Below are positions 6,675 through 7,046 of a stretch of 7,046 nt of DNA, piece after piece (within the stretch, counting starts at the first letter, position 1; each line of letters begins with the position of its first letter). The notes beneath the pieces are model-generated. The model saw only the letters and a list, made by a program, of their open reading frames with translations, was not told where the DNA came from and searched no databases. Source of the DNA: Bacillota bacterium (GTDB lineage: Bacteria > Bacillota_A > Clostridia > Peptostreptococcales > Anaerovoracaceae); NCBI GenBank assembly GCA_017457585.1, contig JAFTHD010000005.1, positions 1 through 7,046 on the forward strand. Direction: 5' to 3'. The position numbers and the translations under genes are program-made.

Positions 6675-7046
6675 ATGGGGCTTCACTCTGTGCTGAGCAA
6701 CATAAAAAGCGAATTTGCAGTCTTGCTGCTTGCATTCCTCGCATTCTTTGCAGTGCCTGTCATCTCCCACGCCCAGGAAGAGGCGGACTACACTCAGGCG
6801 GCGTCCATTGAGAACACAGGGGAACTTGTGCAGGAACTCCAGGTGAACGAGGACGGGATCTTTGAAGGGGATTCATCCTTTGTGACAAGAAAACTGATCG
6901 TGATGGCGTCTGAAGTGGACGATGATTTCGGCGCCACAGGCGAATGGGTCATAGATGATGGGGAAATCGTCCTTGAATACGCTTCGGAGTCAGCAACCCG
7001 CCAGGCATACGATAAGCTCAAGAAAAGCTATCGCGTCTATCCCGAC
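6675..7046 (+). CDS. Secreted protein N-terminus, probable subtilisin-like (S8) protease prodomain (3' partial)
   Basis: The frame opens at ATG 6675, one base after the kinase stop, and stays open to the window edge (124 residues visible). A Sec signal peptide is clear: MGLHSVLSNIK, a hydrophobic core from about 14 to 30, and likely cleavage after S-H-A33. The mature part starts acidic. It then shows SFVTRKLIVMAS, a DDDFGA segment, and a strand followed by LEYASESATRQAYDKLKKSY. From memory, this order resembles the propeptide of secreted S8 serine proteases of Lachnospiraceae, in which a T-R-x-L-I-V strand and a 'ESEEATxxAYExLK' helix precede the catalytic domain. The catalytic Asp/His/Ser motifs would lie beyond the window, so the enzyme call is not proven. 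An LRR or transglutaminase-type surface protein with a similar leader is an alternative. Confidence 0.6.
   Translation, partial: MGLHSVLSNIKSEFAVLLLAFLAFFAVPVISHAQEEADYTQAASIENTGELVQELQVNEDGIFEGDSSFVTRKLIVMASEVDDDFGATGEWVIDDGEIVLEYASESATRQAYDKLKKSYRVYPD

Overview
The window looks like part of a gut or oral Clostridia genome (Bacillota; Lachnospiraceae or a Mogibacterium/Anaerovoracaceae-type relative). I infer this from the protein style: very long BspA-type leucine-rich-repeat surface proteins, lysine-rich Ig/fibronectin-like C-termini with no LPXTG sorting signal, purine-rich Shine-Dalgarno sites and roughly half G+C by eye. No rRNA, tRNA, CRISPR array, insertion sequence or prophage gene is visible. 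All genes lie on the + strand.

Layout. (1) Positions 1-302 hold the C-terminal end of a surface protein that starts outside the window, a lysine-rich beta-sandwich-like tail. (2) Positions 303-501 are non-coding, with one imperfect hairpin and a short palindrome, ending in the ribosome-binding site of the next gene. (3) Positions 502-4662 encode a 1386-residue secreted protein: signal peptide, acidic linker, three successive LRR_5 (BspA-like) modules, then Ig-like segments and a strongly basic fibronectin-III-like tail. (4) Positions 4676-6673 encode a 665-residue transmembrane Hanks-type Ser/Thr kinase whose extracellular part is also an LRR_5 array. (5) From 6675 to the window edge is the start of another secreted protein, probably the prodomain of a subtilisin-like (S8) protease.

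Genes 3, 4 and 5 are separated by 13 bp and 1 bp, so they very likely form one operon with translational coupling. Together they look like a cell-surface module: a secreted repeat protein, a membrane kinase that displays the same repeat fold outside and a complete kinase inside, and a secreted, probably proteolytic, enzyme. The most interesting point is the kinase. It combines the parts of a plant LRR receptor kinase in reversed order (kinase at the N-terminus, LRR at the C-terminus) and is encoded beside a soluble LRR protein that could be its partner, competitor or ligand carrier. That functional link is inference.
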